The notes under the pieces were generated by a model. That model saw only the letters and a list, made by a program, of their open reading frames with translations. It was not told the origin of the DNA and did no database searches. Below are positions 1 to 10,870 of a stretch of 64,000 nt of DNA, in pieces. The translations under genes and the position numbers were made by a program. Position 1 is the stretch's first letter. Each line of letters begins with the position of its first letter. The DNA comes from Hetaerina americana (lineage: Eukaryota > Arthropoda > Insecta > Odonata > Calopterygidae), in assembly GCA_022747635.1 (NCBI GenBank), contig JAKTNV010000009.1:69710407-69774406 (forward strand), read 5' to 3'.

Positions 1-1075
1 CGAGGTCATAGTATGCCTTAAATTGTGAATATACTGCTTTGAAGAAACTATGTATAAACATATTTACATCAATTTAACTCGTTGAAATAAGGAAAATCGT
101 TCGATTATTTTAAATTGCATTGTTCAAAGGTCTTAGAAACATTAAAATTACCAATCAGATGTCATATTTACACAGTTTTTTCTATTTTTCGGTGTATTCC
201 ATTAAGGAACAAAGTTTTCAGAATTTTCATTCTGCCTCGATTACCATTGAAATAAAAGTCAATTACTAAACAAATTGAATAGTAATTGTGGTTTCCAATC
301 CTATTTTATGCGTGCACAAGACGTATAGGACAGACATTTATTATTTCTGTCTCTATGGGAAAGACAACAGGTCGTTTTCATGGCCCCTTGACCTGTTGGT
401 GAACCGAAAGAAAGGGGTGCCAACACAATGTTGCACGGAGATTTGATTTGGTATTAGTCTTTAAGCAGGCATGATTCATAGCATGGAAAATTATAATATA
501 TCATACGTTATTCATCCATAATGTTACTGCAAAAAAAATGTTAAAAAAAGTTGGAGTAAAAACAAGTTACACGGAGAAAATAGTCCAGTTTTAATACTTA
601 AGCCGTTCATTTAACTCGAGGGTAGACTTTTCTCAATTGAGAAATATCTGAACTCATTGGCATTATCTGCCTCAATTGTTTCACTTCCCGCTTGTGAGGA
701 ATGGTGAGACGCAATATGCACCTCCACTTCCGAATAAAGAAAACTAAAGGCATAATGGACAAATTAAGGAACTGGGCTTTTACGCTCATCGGGCACCAGT
801 GATTTGGGGAGCCCTTGGAGGCGAAGTTTTCGGCGGTAGGCGTTGTGGATAGGGCCCGTGAAAGCAATTGAGAAGAGAGAATGGAAAATGTCCTACTATA
901 AATCAGCATATTTGATTCTTACGGACGACCGGTCCTCCGTTCCTCGTTCCATCCCCCACTCCCCCACAACGCGAGAGAATCCTTTCTTTGGACTCCAAAT
1001 GTCGTTACGGTCTCGAAAAGACTCGACTGAATTTCATTCACATTTTTTTTAAAGCATAAGAAAAGGGTTTTGATG
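1..1075. other. AT-rich spacer, no gene seen
   Basis: Unique-looking AT-rich DNA with short poly-A and poly-T runs and stops in all frames. A somewhat GC-richer patch begins near 780 but carries only short overlapping open frames on both strands with no splice or start signal I can support. No RNA gene or repeat was recognised. Confidence 0.6.
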
Positions 1076-1079
1076 TGAA

Positions 1080-1850
1080 GTTCCCTGAGCAGGGCGGAGA
1101 GCAGCTTATTTTGGGAAAACGTGGCAGGAGTGAGATAGGTTAGGGCGTGGGTTGCGGGAGGGGAGGCGGAGTGGATAGGGGGAGAGAGATCAAGGATTTT
1201 GATTGATGGGTCGGGATTTTCGGGACGGGAGAAAGAAATGCAGTCGGGGGTGTAGGGGTTGATACAAGACACGAGGGGGGGGGAGGAGGGGGTGGTGCAA
1301 ATCGACGCCTCTCACCCCCGCCCGCTCACCCCTAAACGTTGCCTTTGCCACTAGTACGCGCGAGACCGCTTTCATTGTGATTCGGATGAGGCTTCCCCAT
1401 TCCTTTTGGCCCTGCAGCCATCACCACCCCCTTCCCTCCTCCCATGCGCCCCGCGACGGACCGTCCCACTTCTCCCTCCGACTCCCTCTCCGAATATAAC
1501 TTTCCCCTCCCTCTTGGATCTGGCTGCAAGTCAGCTGGTCCTATCTAAGGGATCCTCCTTTCCATAGGACCCTTCCCCCCCTCGGATCCCCGTCCCTTCA
1601 TCAACCCCCACAGCCTCTATGACGCACTCCCCAGACCTAGAAACCTCCTTTCGGGGAGCTAGACCCTCTCCCTTTCGTCCTTCATCGCCCCTAACCCTCC
1701 CTTGCCCCCACACCCACGAGGGTAAGCCCTTTTCTATATCGGATCCCCCCTTCCACAAGCCTTTTACTATCATTCTCCACTACCCTATTTTCAACGCCGA
1801 CTCCACCCCCTCCCACCCTACTCCCCGAAAGACCACCCGAACATTCAACA
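1080..1850. repeat. Strand-asymmetric block: purine-rich then pyrimidine-rich
   Basis: On the + strand about 1080-1300 is G/A-rich. After a short mixed stretch, about 1380-1850 is C/T-rich. The open frames here translate to low-complexity Gly/Glu/Arg or Pro/Ser sequence and are composition artefacts. This is the first of many such blocks in the window. Confidence 0.7.
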
Positions 1851-2008
1851 GAGAGGCGTTCTCCCGATACCACGGCAGTGGATGTATGTTTTTTTTTATT
1901 CGTGAAAAATCCACTGGTAACTGATGTATTCTTTCCCTCTTCTCAGGCTTCTGTGGGTCGCGCTACGAGGGATGAAAAATTTTTTCCACCCAGTTCACGC
2001 GTAGAGTT

Positions 2009-2043
2009 GGGGAGTGGGGGAGGAGGAGGGATGGGGGGGGGGG
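2009..2043 (+). other. G-run with G-quadruplex potential
   Basis: Several runs of three or more G are separated by one to four bases and end in a run of 11 G at 2033-2043. Such spacing fits the usual G-quadruplex pattern. This is seen directly; folding is an inference. Confidence 0.6.
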
Positions 2044-2045
2044 TG

Positions 2046-2950
2046 ATTCATCTAACGCGCGCAAGTGCGTGGTGTGAAACGGGGGTGTGAATTGAAGCAC
2101 AAAACTCCCATACTCAATTTAAGCAGTTCATCGAAGGAGCCGAGAACTGCTCCATTGTTATTCTTTTTGGGATTGTTGCTCCTTACTTATCTCCACAATT
2201 CCACGATGGGGATTACGTTCGGCAACACCCGAATGGTTTTTTTGCAGAGGGCCGTCTTGTCCTAGGGCATTAAGGAGTGGATTTTAAATTCGTCAAGCCT
2301 TTCAAAATCTTAATAGCTTTCCCCTGCCTCGAACGACTGCGCAAAAGCCTGCATATCGGCCAGTTACTCAGGATTGATAAGTCACGTTGTAGATATTATA
2401 CGAGAATGTTCCCAATTCAACTTCTTCTGTTGGGAGTGCATTGCGGAGTATTCTATCTCCTACTCATCGGAAAAATCTTAACCTATAATAGGTAATGTAT
2501 GAAAAAAATCAGTTTACAAATTTAAAACTGGTTCTCATTATAAAATGGAGGCATTGCATGTTTTTTGGCTCAAACTTTGCTCCAGGAGTTTACAAAGAGG
2601 TTCGTTTTGCAAAATTTTTCACATTCATACTCCACTTAACTATGAAAAATAAAGCCGTTTTCACTTGCAAAATTACTTTTTTTATGAATAATTACATGAG
2701 ACAAAGGTTTTTCTTGGGTATTAACCATATTATATGTTCCCATAATCAATGTGATATATTTTCTCTTGATTCATATGCCACATTTTACTTGGTTACGCTT
2801 CGTAAAAAGAACTGCGCGATGTTCCTACTCGTCTGTATGAACTCCATAAGGGCATGGGTTCTGAATTTTTAGGCTTTTTTATCAGCAAAGCAAATAGGCA
2901 TTTCAATAACTGACGACGCAAGTACACTCAGATGAAATATCGGCGTTTAT
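2046..2950. other. AT-rich spacer, no gene seen
   Basis: AT-rich DNA. Two moderately long + strand frames (2277-2495 and 2495-2872) are rich in Phe, Leu, Ile and Lys, as expected of random AT-rich sequence. They show no recognisable domain, so I do not call them genes. Confidence 0.55.
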
Positions 2951-2954
2951 TTGC

Positions 2955-3640
2955 TATTCCCTGAACGTGGATTACGATAAGGCCATCGAAAATAATCGTG
3001 GGAGTTGTCCAAGGCCCACCCAACCACCTCGGGGCGACCTCTCCCTCGGGAGTCATCTGCCGTTTCGCAGGGCGGAGATCGAAAGGTGTCCGGGCTCACC
3101 TTCCACTCCAGCCGAGCACGCACACGTCTTTCCCGGACGAATGAATGAGTGTGCAGTTTGTTTTGGGAACGGAGGCTAGGGTCGTCGCGTGGGAGGATGG
3201 CGAAGGAAAAGGGAGCGAGCTTGGGCCCTTTCTGGGGGCAAGCAGGAGCAGATGATCGCCGGGTATCGCCCCCGCCTCCCAAACACCGGGGCAAGAAAAG
3301 GTCTTTAGCGGGGAGGCGGGAGAGAGAAGGTATGACACGGGCCGCGTGCCGGAGGAACGGGGCGGCGGGATATCGAGGCGAGAATTGCCGGCCGACGGGG
3401 AGTTTCTGGGGAGGAGGATGGCGGCAGCCTGGTCGAATCGAGTGCAAAGACGCGAGAGGTGGCCGTCCTCTCCCTTACACAGTCATTTCGGTGGCGGGGC
3501 AAGAGTTAAAAAGAAGAGAATTGGGGAGGGAGGGGACGACGGGCCCTTGTTGCCCAGCAACGTGCATCACAGCTGCCGTGTGCGTGCTGGGGTCGCCTGG
3601 AGTTGCTCCTCGCCGGTGCAGGAACATTGTTGTCGGCCTG
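2955..3640. promoter_or_regulatory. CpG-rich segment, possible promoter/first-exon DNA
   Basis: This roughly 700-base stretch is clearly GC-richer than its flanks and full of CpG dinucleotides, between AT-rich DNA on the left and a C-rich run on the right. Overlapping frames of 160-195 codons are open on both strands, which is what GC-rich non-coding DNA also gives; none resembles a known family. There is no TATA box at a useful place. It could be a CpG-type promoter or 5-prime exon, or simply a GC-rich island. Confidence 0.35.
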
Positions 3641-4560
3641 AGCCATCAAAACCCACCTTACCCCTCTTCCCCCACTCAACCCCCCATATTGCCCCCCCCC
3701 CACTTTCAATCCCCCGAAACCCCTTGCCGACAATAATCGAAAGACTTTCGTACCTTTCAGCTCTCCTTTCTTTTCCGTGGCATTTCCACGGCGCGTGCTT
3801 GCTGGGGAGGTGGGGGGTGCAGTGGTGAAGGTAACGGATGTAATACAAGGGGTGCCACGGCGCGTGCCCCTCAGCGTGCGAGGCATTGGACCCGTGCCCA
3901 GGGTGAGAATAAAAGCGCTAAGCTAGTGGGGGGGAAAGTTAATTTTTATTTTTCCAATTTTTCTTGCTGAAACTTTCGTGGGTAGTTTCAAATACCCGAG
4001 GCCAATGAACAAGAAAAATATACCATTAATGTTTTTTCCAATTTTTAGGAAATGTTTATTTTCATTTTATTCCTCTCTCTTTAAGAACAAATTCCAAAGG
4101 AACCCAATCGCCCTAGGATCTGATTTTCCACCTTAAGAATTTATGGTGATCTACATTCTCTTGTCGTATTTTTTCATGTTTAGCAATAAATTATAATATC
4201 TATCGATGTATTGATAGATTTTACTATTATTCCTTCTGAAAGGTAATTAAATCGCGCTAGTTAAGCAGGTTTTTGATGATGTTTTCTGGTCAAGATTTAA
4301 TCACCATTTAATTGATTTATCTTGATTGGTTTTTACTCATTTAATTTTCAAACACAAGACCTATTTCTTCGAATTGTTTTTTCCTTCAACGAGTAGGAAC
4401 TCTTGCGTAATATAGTGGAGACGGGAGGAAGTGTGTTGCTATCGTTCATCTTGGTCGGGTCTCTCTTTCATTTCCAACAATTAATGGTTGAATTAAGTTT
4501 TTGAAAGGTGAACATTTTTCAAAGATGTTTAGGTGCCATATCAAGCCATTAGCCTCCCTA
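3641..4560. other. C-run and AT-rich spacer, no gene seen
   Basis: C/T-rich to about 3760, including a run of ten C at 3692-3701, then AT-rich from about 3900. Nothing gene-like was seen. Confidence 0.55.
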
Positions 4561-4930
4561 TGCCTATTTATTCCTCTCCTATTTTATTTCTCCCCCAACC
4601 CTCCGTCCACCCGCTCATCAATCAATAAAACACACGCCTACGCCCTTAACTGCTCTCCCCTTTACGGTTAATCATTTGGGCGAGTTATAAAAAATGTAAC
4701 CACGATCCTCCCCGCTATCACACCAAAAATTACGGCCTCGCTGTCTTCGTGCGCAACTGGAAACCCAAGGCACAGGTTTTCTGAACTAATGACTAGGTAG
4801 CCAACCAAGGTGATAAACCTCTTCCTCAGTCCGCGCCCTCCGTTCCCATTTAGCCTCGACTCACACCCTTCCTCTCCCGCTCTCTCTTCCCTCTCTCCCA
4901 AACAATCCCACCCCAACTCTCGCAGCCTCC
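4560..4930. repeat. Pyrimidine-rich tract
   Basis: C/T-rich + strand interrupted by a less biased stretch at about 4670-4810. The open frame over it is low-complexity Ser/Pro. No gene supported. Confidence 0.55.
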
Positions 4931-6740
4931 TCCGCCATGCTGGCCGGCTTCTATGGAACGGGTCGCGTGTAGGACACGTGTTCACCAGGGCCTTGAAGGA
5001 CCCCTTAGCAAGGCGAGTAGTGCCCGTCTGCTCCTACTATCGGCCACTGCTCGCCCTGTGCCCTCGAGGGCGTGTAGCGGTGCCGTCTGCAAGTCTCCTA
5101 GGGACGACCCCTTCAAGATATCTCTCTCCTTTTGTTTCTTTTTTTTACTTTTAAAGGTCCAACGGAGGGTGGAGGGGAGGGTGGTGGATAAGTCAGAAGA
5201 AGAAGGAGACTTTTAAATCGGGTACATGTGTGCGAGTCTCTATCTCTCGCTCTTTTCGTACTCCGTGGGGTTTCGAAGAAGTTGATGCCCACGACTTGTG
5301 GGGCGGGGATATGCTTTCTTTAGGGTCCCCACCTTGGTTGCGTTTGGGATGCGCCCCTGTCGCCAAGCAAGTAAATACTCCTCGCAACGCGGAAACACGG
5401 GCGTCCCTTGTGGATTTTATGCGTGTGATATACACTTGCCTCATACACGATTGCCCCGGAAACATTTATTGCAAAGTTTAACGCGAAATTAATTTGCCGT
5501 TTAGCATATTTTTAAGCCGGTTTACTTTTATGTGAAAATGTGGCTTATGTAGACGTTGGATGTCACAAAATGAAAACGCCAACCAACACGAGATGAATTA
5601 CGGGGGAAGCGTCGAAATGTTGTGTGTGTTTTTAAAAGACGGGATAAATAAATTAATAGAGCACTCAACTTGTGAATATTTTTTTCTGAATCTTCTTTCT
5701 AATATTTTATTCCTTTATCTAACTTTTGTGGAAATATAAAATAGTTTGTCCTTCTATCAAATGAAGAGTCATTTGAAAGTCTAAATTATAAAATTGAATA
5801 AACGTTTGCCTGTAAAACACTTAACGGGGAAATAAAATAATATTCAACGATTTGGTTTCTCTTGGATATCTTGAGGTGTTTTGAAGCCTCGGATGAAACT
5901 CGTAAGGTGAAAATTAATCGTGCAGGATATTCCTTGCAGTATCTCGATCCGTCTGGAGTGTACGGCTATGAGCAGGGACAAGTGAAGCGTAAGCGTACGG
6001 GGGTTTTAGAAACGCGGAGAAAGATCCAGCGTTTATTTGAGTAATATACGAGATATTTAAGACCAGAGGCAGCAGATGAGCTTTTGCATCTCGGAGCGCA
6101 AACTTCCATATGTAATTTAACAGAAATATACGTTTTTAAGTCAGAGATGAGGAGAATTCGGTTCAATGAATCTTAGCAGATTAAGAGATTTTTTTGCGAA
6201 TGGTTGGATGTATTCAGGGAAAAATTTATTTTTGTATTGGGATTTTGAATATGATTATGGAAGATAGGGAGAAGCAATAGTAAATTTAATGTTAATAATG
6301 TGTAATAATCATGCGTCAGCACAAAATAAGAAAGAGGTAAAAAAATCAGCCAGGAGAAAGAAGTAATAATACATGTAAAGTAGTAATATCGGCAGATTCT
6401 GCCTCATGACTCATATTAGTGAGTTCATTTCCTTTGTGACGTTAGTATTCGTTTTACTCGACATTGAGTCTTCTTAAACGTCTTAAATTCTCACAGCAAG
6501 AGTTAAGAATGCAATTAAATTATTACCATGAATTATAAAAATATTTAAAGTTCTCTTGAGGCTTTTGTTTAGTAGAAAAATGGAAAGAGCATCTCTCGGA
6601 ACGAACTTACAAAATAAGTGCTTTATAGGTTATAAGCTCCTCCAAAGATTTAATTGTTTAAATGCGTTATTCGATAAAATCTCTATTATATTCCCTGATA
6701 TTTTATCAGACCTGCATTATCTTGAAGAATCAATGCCGAC
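4931..6740. other. Mixed then AT-rich spacer, no gene seen
   Basis: About 4931-5480 has moderate GC with some CpG and only short frames. From 5481 the sequence is AT-rich with frequent stops. No RNA gene or mobile element recognised. Confidence 0.55.
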
Positions 6741-6879
6741 ATAAGATCCGTGCGGTCTGGTGAGAGGCAGTGGAAGACGGGGGAAAAATCAGGGGTGGAT
6801 CGCATGTCGTAGTATGGATTTTGAGATGGGGGGGAGAGAGGAAACCGGTAAGGAGCTGGCGCCGAGACCAATCCACTTG

Positions 6880-7330
6880 CGACGCCACGCTTCCCACACA
6901 TCCCTCGCTTCCCTCCCTCCCACGACCACCGTCGAGTCCCCGGCTCCTTCAACCGACTGCTTTCTTCTTCCACCCACACTACACCCCTTAGCCCTAACCC
7001 TCCTTCTTTTGCGACACCCCGTCTCGACGTATACCCTCCCCCAACTCCTCCATCCTTTTGTTCCACCAACCTAATCTTACCTCCCATTGAGCTCGGCCAC
7101 CCACACCCCCCATCCTTCCTCAAAACTCTCCCGTCTTCCCACTTAAAAAAAAATCTCCCCTCTCTTATCTTTCAATCCCCTTACTGCAGTAGCGGATGCA
7201 ACGCCAAACTTCCCTCTCCCTTCTCAGGGCCTACGTCTTCGTCCCATCTCCCCACGGTGATCTCCCGCCCACGATCCTACGCCGCCTATCCCCTCTCTCC
7301 CGACTCTGACGGTCTAGCGCTCGCCATGAG
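6880..7330. repeat. Pyrimidine-rich tract
   Basis: C/T-rich + strand with stretches of TCCCTC-like sequence. Long frames here encode Pro/Ser/Leu-rich low-complexity strings only. Confidence 0.65.
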
Positions 7331-7440
7331 TGCATCCATCCCTTGATTAGCACCGTGTAATACTTTGGGTCCACTTTGTGACACGTTTATGATGCGGCGA
7401 CGGCGTCGATGCGAGAGATTTCTTCGAAGGGAAGCCAGCC

Positions 7441-7668
7441 ATGTTCAAGCTGCAGTGTGCCTTGCTCTCTCTCTCTCGTAACTCATCTCCTTCGTTTTAT
7501 AAAACAGTCATATCAGTCCGAAATCGTACCTTCTCTCCATACAGCCCACGTCTTTTTTACAACCTTTTTGTATTCACATCACCTTTGCTTCGTTTTATTA
7601 GTATTCTTACTCTAATAAAAGCACACATATTCACTGGGATATATATGATAATATTTCGGTCATTTTAA
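7441..7668 (+). CDS. Doubtful ORF with hydrophobic start
   Basis: The frame begins ATG in a fair context (GCCAGCC before the ATG). Its first residues, MFKLQCALLSLS, look like the start of a signal peptide, and the frame runs 75 codons. After that it is Phe/Ser/Ile-rich, as in random AT-rich DNA, and I recognise no family. A short signal-peptide first exon is typical of secreted arthropod proteins, but the only nearby donor is a weak GTAACT at about 7478. Probably not a gene. Confidence 0.1.
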   Translation: MFKLQCALLSLSRNSSPSFYKTVISVRNRTFSPYSPRLFYNLFVFTSPLLRFISILTLIKAHIFTGIYMIIFRSF

Positions 7669-8140
7669 ACCCTTGATGTAACTCACTAGCACCAAAGCTT
7701 AGAAAACCTTTTTACATATTAAATATAATTATTTATACTAATTTTGAACATAACATTTCTCATCGGAAAACTTACAGTGATTATTTGAATTGATGTAAAC
7801 GTTATAAAATAGGTTTCAAGACGTGGTATCAAAATCCTGAATAAATATTTGCTAATATAATCAAGAAAAACCAATCTCTAAAGCCTGATCGAAACTAAGC
7901 CGAACTACTCAACCAAAATTTAGTGATGCGGTTTGTAAATATTATGCTATTAAGAGAACCTCCTCCTGCCTACTCGAGAGAAAAAATTGCGGATAATATA
8001 AATTGCATCCAAATCACTGGCCGAGCACTGCCAAGATTACATCTCTCTCCACCTCTGAAATAATTTTGTGGTGATTATTTTGGCAGGCCACAAGAATCAC
8101 GCGCATTCTCCGCCTGCATCCGACGACATTACGCCTTCGC
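7669..8140. other. AT-rich spacer, no gene seen
   Basis: AT-rich DNA with many stops. Nothing recognisable. Confidence 0.6.
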
Positions 8141-8356
8141 GGGCCCCTATCTTAATAAAACATCATCGTCATCGCAATGAATAACGAAGGGGAAGGGGGT
8201 GTTGGGGGGGGGGGAAGGACTCCTTAGCGAAACAATAAAACTCCTGGGCACGCGCCCTCTCCGTTCATTCCTTGCAGCGTCACTCCCGAGTGGCTGGGGG
8301 CTTTTGGGAGGGGGCAATGATCCCCCTCCTCCCGTTCTTTCCTCGCCCCCCCCCTT

Positions 8357-8363
8357 TATATAA
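8357..8363 (+). promoter_or_regulatory. Weak TATA-box candidate
   Basis: TATATAA stands at the end of a C-rich run and is followed by GC-richer DNA with an ATG at 8422. The position about 31 bases downstream lacks an arthropod TCAGT initiator, and the frame from 8422 closes after about 20 codons. Weak evidence. Confidence 0.12.
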
Positions 8364-8509
8364 GAAGGACGCCAGAAACCTCCGCAGCGACCACCTGGCA
8401 AGTGTATTACGCAGGCGGGTTTATGGCTGTTCCATGGCGTCACAATCCTTGGAGGAAGGGAAGTGACGCTGCTGCTTGCCGGGGGTGACTACGACGTGTA
8501 CCACAAGAA

Positions 8510-9240
8510 CCAGCTTCGGGTCCCCCTCACTTTTCCGTCGCCGCCGCCGACCAAACCACCCTCCTCCCGAACACCCGGCCTTCCCTCTCTCCCTCCTTCA
8601 ATCCTCCCCACTCCTTTTCTTTTCATCCCACCCTCCGAAACTTCCCTCTCTCGTTCTTTTCACCTCCATTTCCCCCTCCTCCCTTCCCCCATCCCCACCT
8701 CCCAGTCTTTCAGATCACCCCGACGCTATATAGCCAGACCCCCTTCCCTCTTTCATTCTAACCACCCTCCCCAGCCAAACACTTCCTCCGCCGGCTCCCG
8801 CCATGCCTTGCTTGCGTGCATCCTTAAGCTTGCTGATTCCCCTCCCCTCTGTCCCCATCATCCAAGCCTCCTCTCTCCGTCCCCCTCTCCTTCCCGATGC
8901 CCCTCCACCAAACTGCACGAATATCCCCCCCCCCGGGGTACTTCTCCAAACCCTCTTTTCTTCCCCCATCCTCTCGGACCCACCTCCCGATACGTGCAGA
9001 TTCTCCGTACCCCTCTTCCCACTCTCTTCTTCTGCATCCTCGACTCATCTGTCTGCCCCCCCCCCTTACCGATCCCCCCCTATCGCCCTTGCATTAAGGT
9101 TTTCCACCACTTACCGACGCTTCCCTCTCCTTCTGTGCTATTCTTTATATCCCATATATGCATGCATCTTTCCCCCCCTCCGCCCCCACGTTCATCGTCG
9201 TTATTCCCCTCCGATGCCAAAAAAATGCTTCGTTTTGGCA
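8510..9240. repeat. Long pyrimidine-rich block
   Basis: C/T-dominated + strand over more than 700 bases. The longest frame in the window (290 codons, 8463-9335) crosses this block, but its product is Pro/Ser/Leu low complexity. Neighbouring frames are open for the same reason. I treat the block as sequence with unusual composition and not as coding. Confidence 0.75.
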
Positions 9241-10109
9241 AGATGCTTCTCCCTCCGCTTCTACCTAAGTGCTCGGCGTGTTTTCCACACCGCTCGCCCC
9301 CTAATATTCCCCGCGTCCTGGCTACTTGTCCCTGAAGTTTCTTATTCTCGACGCTCCGTTCGTGGCTGGGTTTTTCCGTGCATCATGTAATGCCATCCGC
9401 CGCTCTTCCTTCGCCGTGATGTCTAGCGCGAAAATTGCTCTGTCGCGCTTTTGGGGAAATGCAAAATCATTTTTCACTTGGGGTGAAGTTTTTGTCGTGA
9501 AAGAGGAAAGGGAATCGTATTTCTTAGAGAATTTTCCCTCGCTGCTACTTAATTAGTACATTAGGTATTCCAATCGTCATCCCAGCTCGATTACTCATTA
9601 GAATCAAAACAAAAAGTGGGAGACTAGTAGAAAAGGTTCGACTATATCAAGTATATTTATTTAACTTAAGATGGATGCAATATGATCCATAAAATTTATC
9701 TTAAAATAATAGTTATCACTTTAAAAGACTAGTATGTGGAGAAAAACTCTTTTAGAAAATTAATATTGAGAAATGACTTTTTTTTAATTAATATTACTCG
9801 AAAGATTAAGGCACGAAAATTAACAGTATGCGCTTAGACTTCCACGCAAATATATAACTGTTCTTTTTTCGGTATCATGAAGAGAGTGATCTCTTTTTTT
9901 TTAACCAATAACGTATCGGGATTTGATTTCGAGACCTGACAATTCATTTCCTGCGGAAGAGTCGAGAGGTTGTGGGGTGTCTCGGAGTCATTTTTCACCG
10001 CCGGCGGCAGCGATTAATTATGATCGAGAATCAAAGCGCTTAGATCCCGACGTGGAAGATAGTTACCGGAATGAAAGAAAAAAAACAAGGGAGACCCGCG
10101 GTTGGGCAT
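9241..10109. other. Spacer, no gene seen
   Basis: Mixed to about 9550, AT-rich to about 9920, then rising GC. Only short frames; no feature supported. Confidence 0.55.
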
Positions 10110-10376
10110 GAGCGAGCCCCCTCATCCCAGCCGGCCCTCTCTTAGCTTCCGCGTCGTGGAGACGTCATCCACCCGGCGGGGAGGGGGCAGCATACAGACC
10201 TAATATCCCGCGGACAATGGTCGGGTCGCGTGCTGCTTGATTATGCAGGGGAGGGAGGGGTGGGATCTCTGAAGGAGGGCGGAGAGGGAGGTGGGTTGGG
10301 GGAAGACCCAAATCCGCCGTCGTCTGCAAAGGTGAGGAGGCGAGACGCGGGCCGGAGGCGCGTAAGCACCTTAACG

Positions 10377-10509
10377 TGACGTCACGGGTGACGCTCTCGT
10401 AAGAGGGAGAGTGGCTTGGTCTGACACGAAAGGCAGCCGGCTGCCCCGGTGGCGTCGCCCTCCTGATAGGGCGCTGAGGCCAGCTAGCTAGGCTAGGCGC
10501 GCTATAAAA
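10377..10509 (+). promoter_or_regulatory. Candidate core promoter with CRE and TATA box
   Basis: A perfect CRE palindrome TGACGTCA lies at 10377-10384 (within the 10-base palindrome GTGACGTCAC), and a second GACGTCAT is at 10161-10168. A canonical TATAAAA is at 10503-10509, in CpG-rich DNA that contrasts with the AT-rich flanks. CRE sites bind CREB/ATF-type factors. Transcription would be expected to start near 10533. No TCAGT initiator is present there, and the ATGs just downstream open only short frames, so the first exon would be largely untranslated. A GTGAGT donor-like site follows at 10857. The gene served is unknown and may lie outside the window. Confidence 0.4.
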
Positions 10510-10539
10510 GGCGGAGAGGCGAAGCGAGGCGCTCGCGCG

Positions 10540-10870
10540 TGTGGGCCGCCGGGAGGTTTGGCGGGAGAAAAAGGAGGAGGCTCCGATGCGATGAGAGGGG
10601 AGGGAGGTCGTCTCGAAGAGGCAACGCGCAGCTGTTTGTGTTGTCGTTGAGGGGTGGCAGTGGAAGTGGCGTGGGTTTTTTTCTGATGGAAAGGTGGCGT
10701 GCTCTGAGGGGAAGAGGGTAGAGAGGGGTGGACTCGCGCGTTTTCACGAGAAGTGCATTATGGGCCGAGTGAGGGATGGTATAGAGGCTCCTCGCCTGGA
10801 GATTTCGATAGAAGAAGAGGGGATTGTTGGGGGAGGGGAAGGGGGGGGGGCGTTTCGTGAGTAAAGTGTG
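10540..10870. repeat. Purine-rich tract downstream of the TATA candidate
   Basis: G/A-rich + strand with several G runs, ending near a GTGAGTA donor-like site at 10857. It could be the 5-prime untranslated region of a transcript starting near 10533, or only another purine block. Confidence 0.45.

Noticed and set aside
3149..3736. 195-codon + strand frame and a 166-codon minus frame over the same DNA
   Set aside because: GC-rich DNA has few stops; neither product resembles a family and the two frames compete.
8463..9335. Longest open frame in the window (290 codons)
   Set aside because: The product is Pro/Ser/Leu low complexity over a C/T-rich block, and neighbouring frames are open too.
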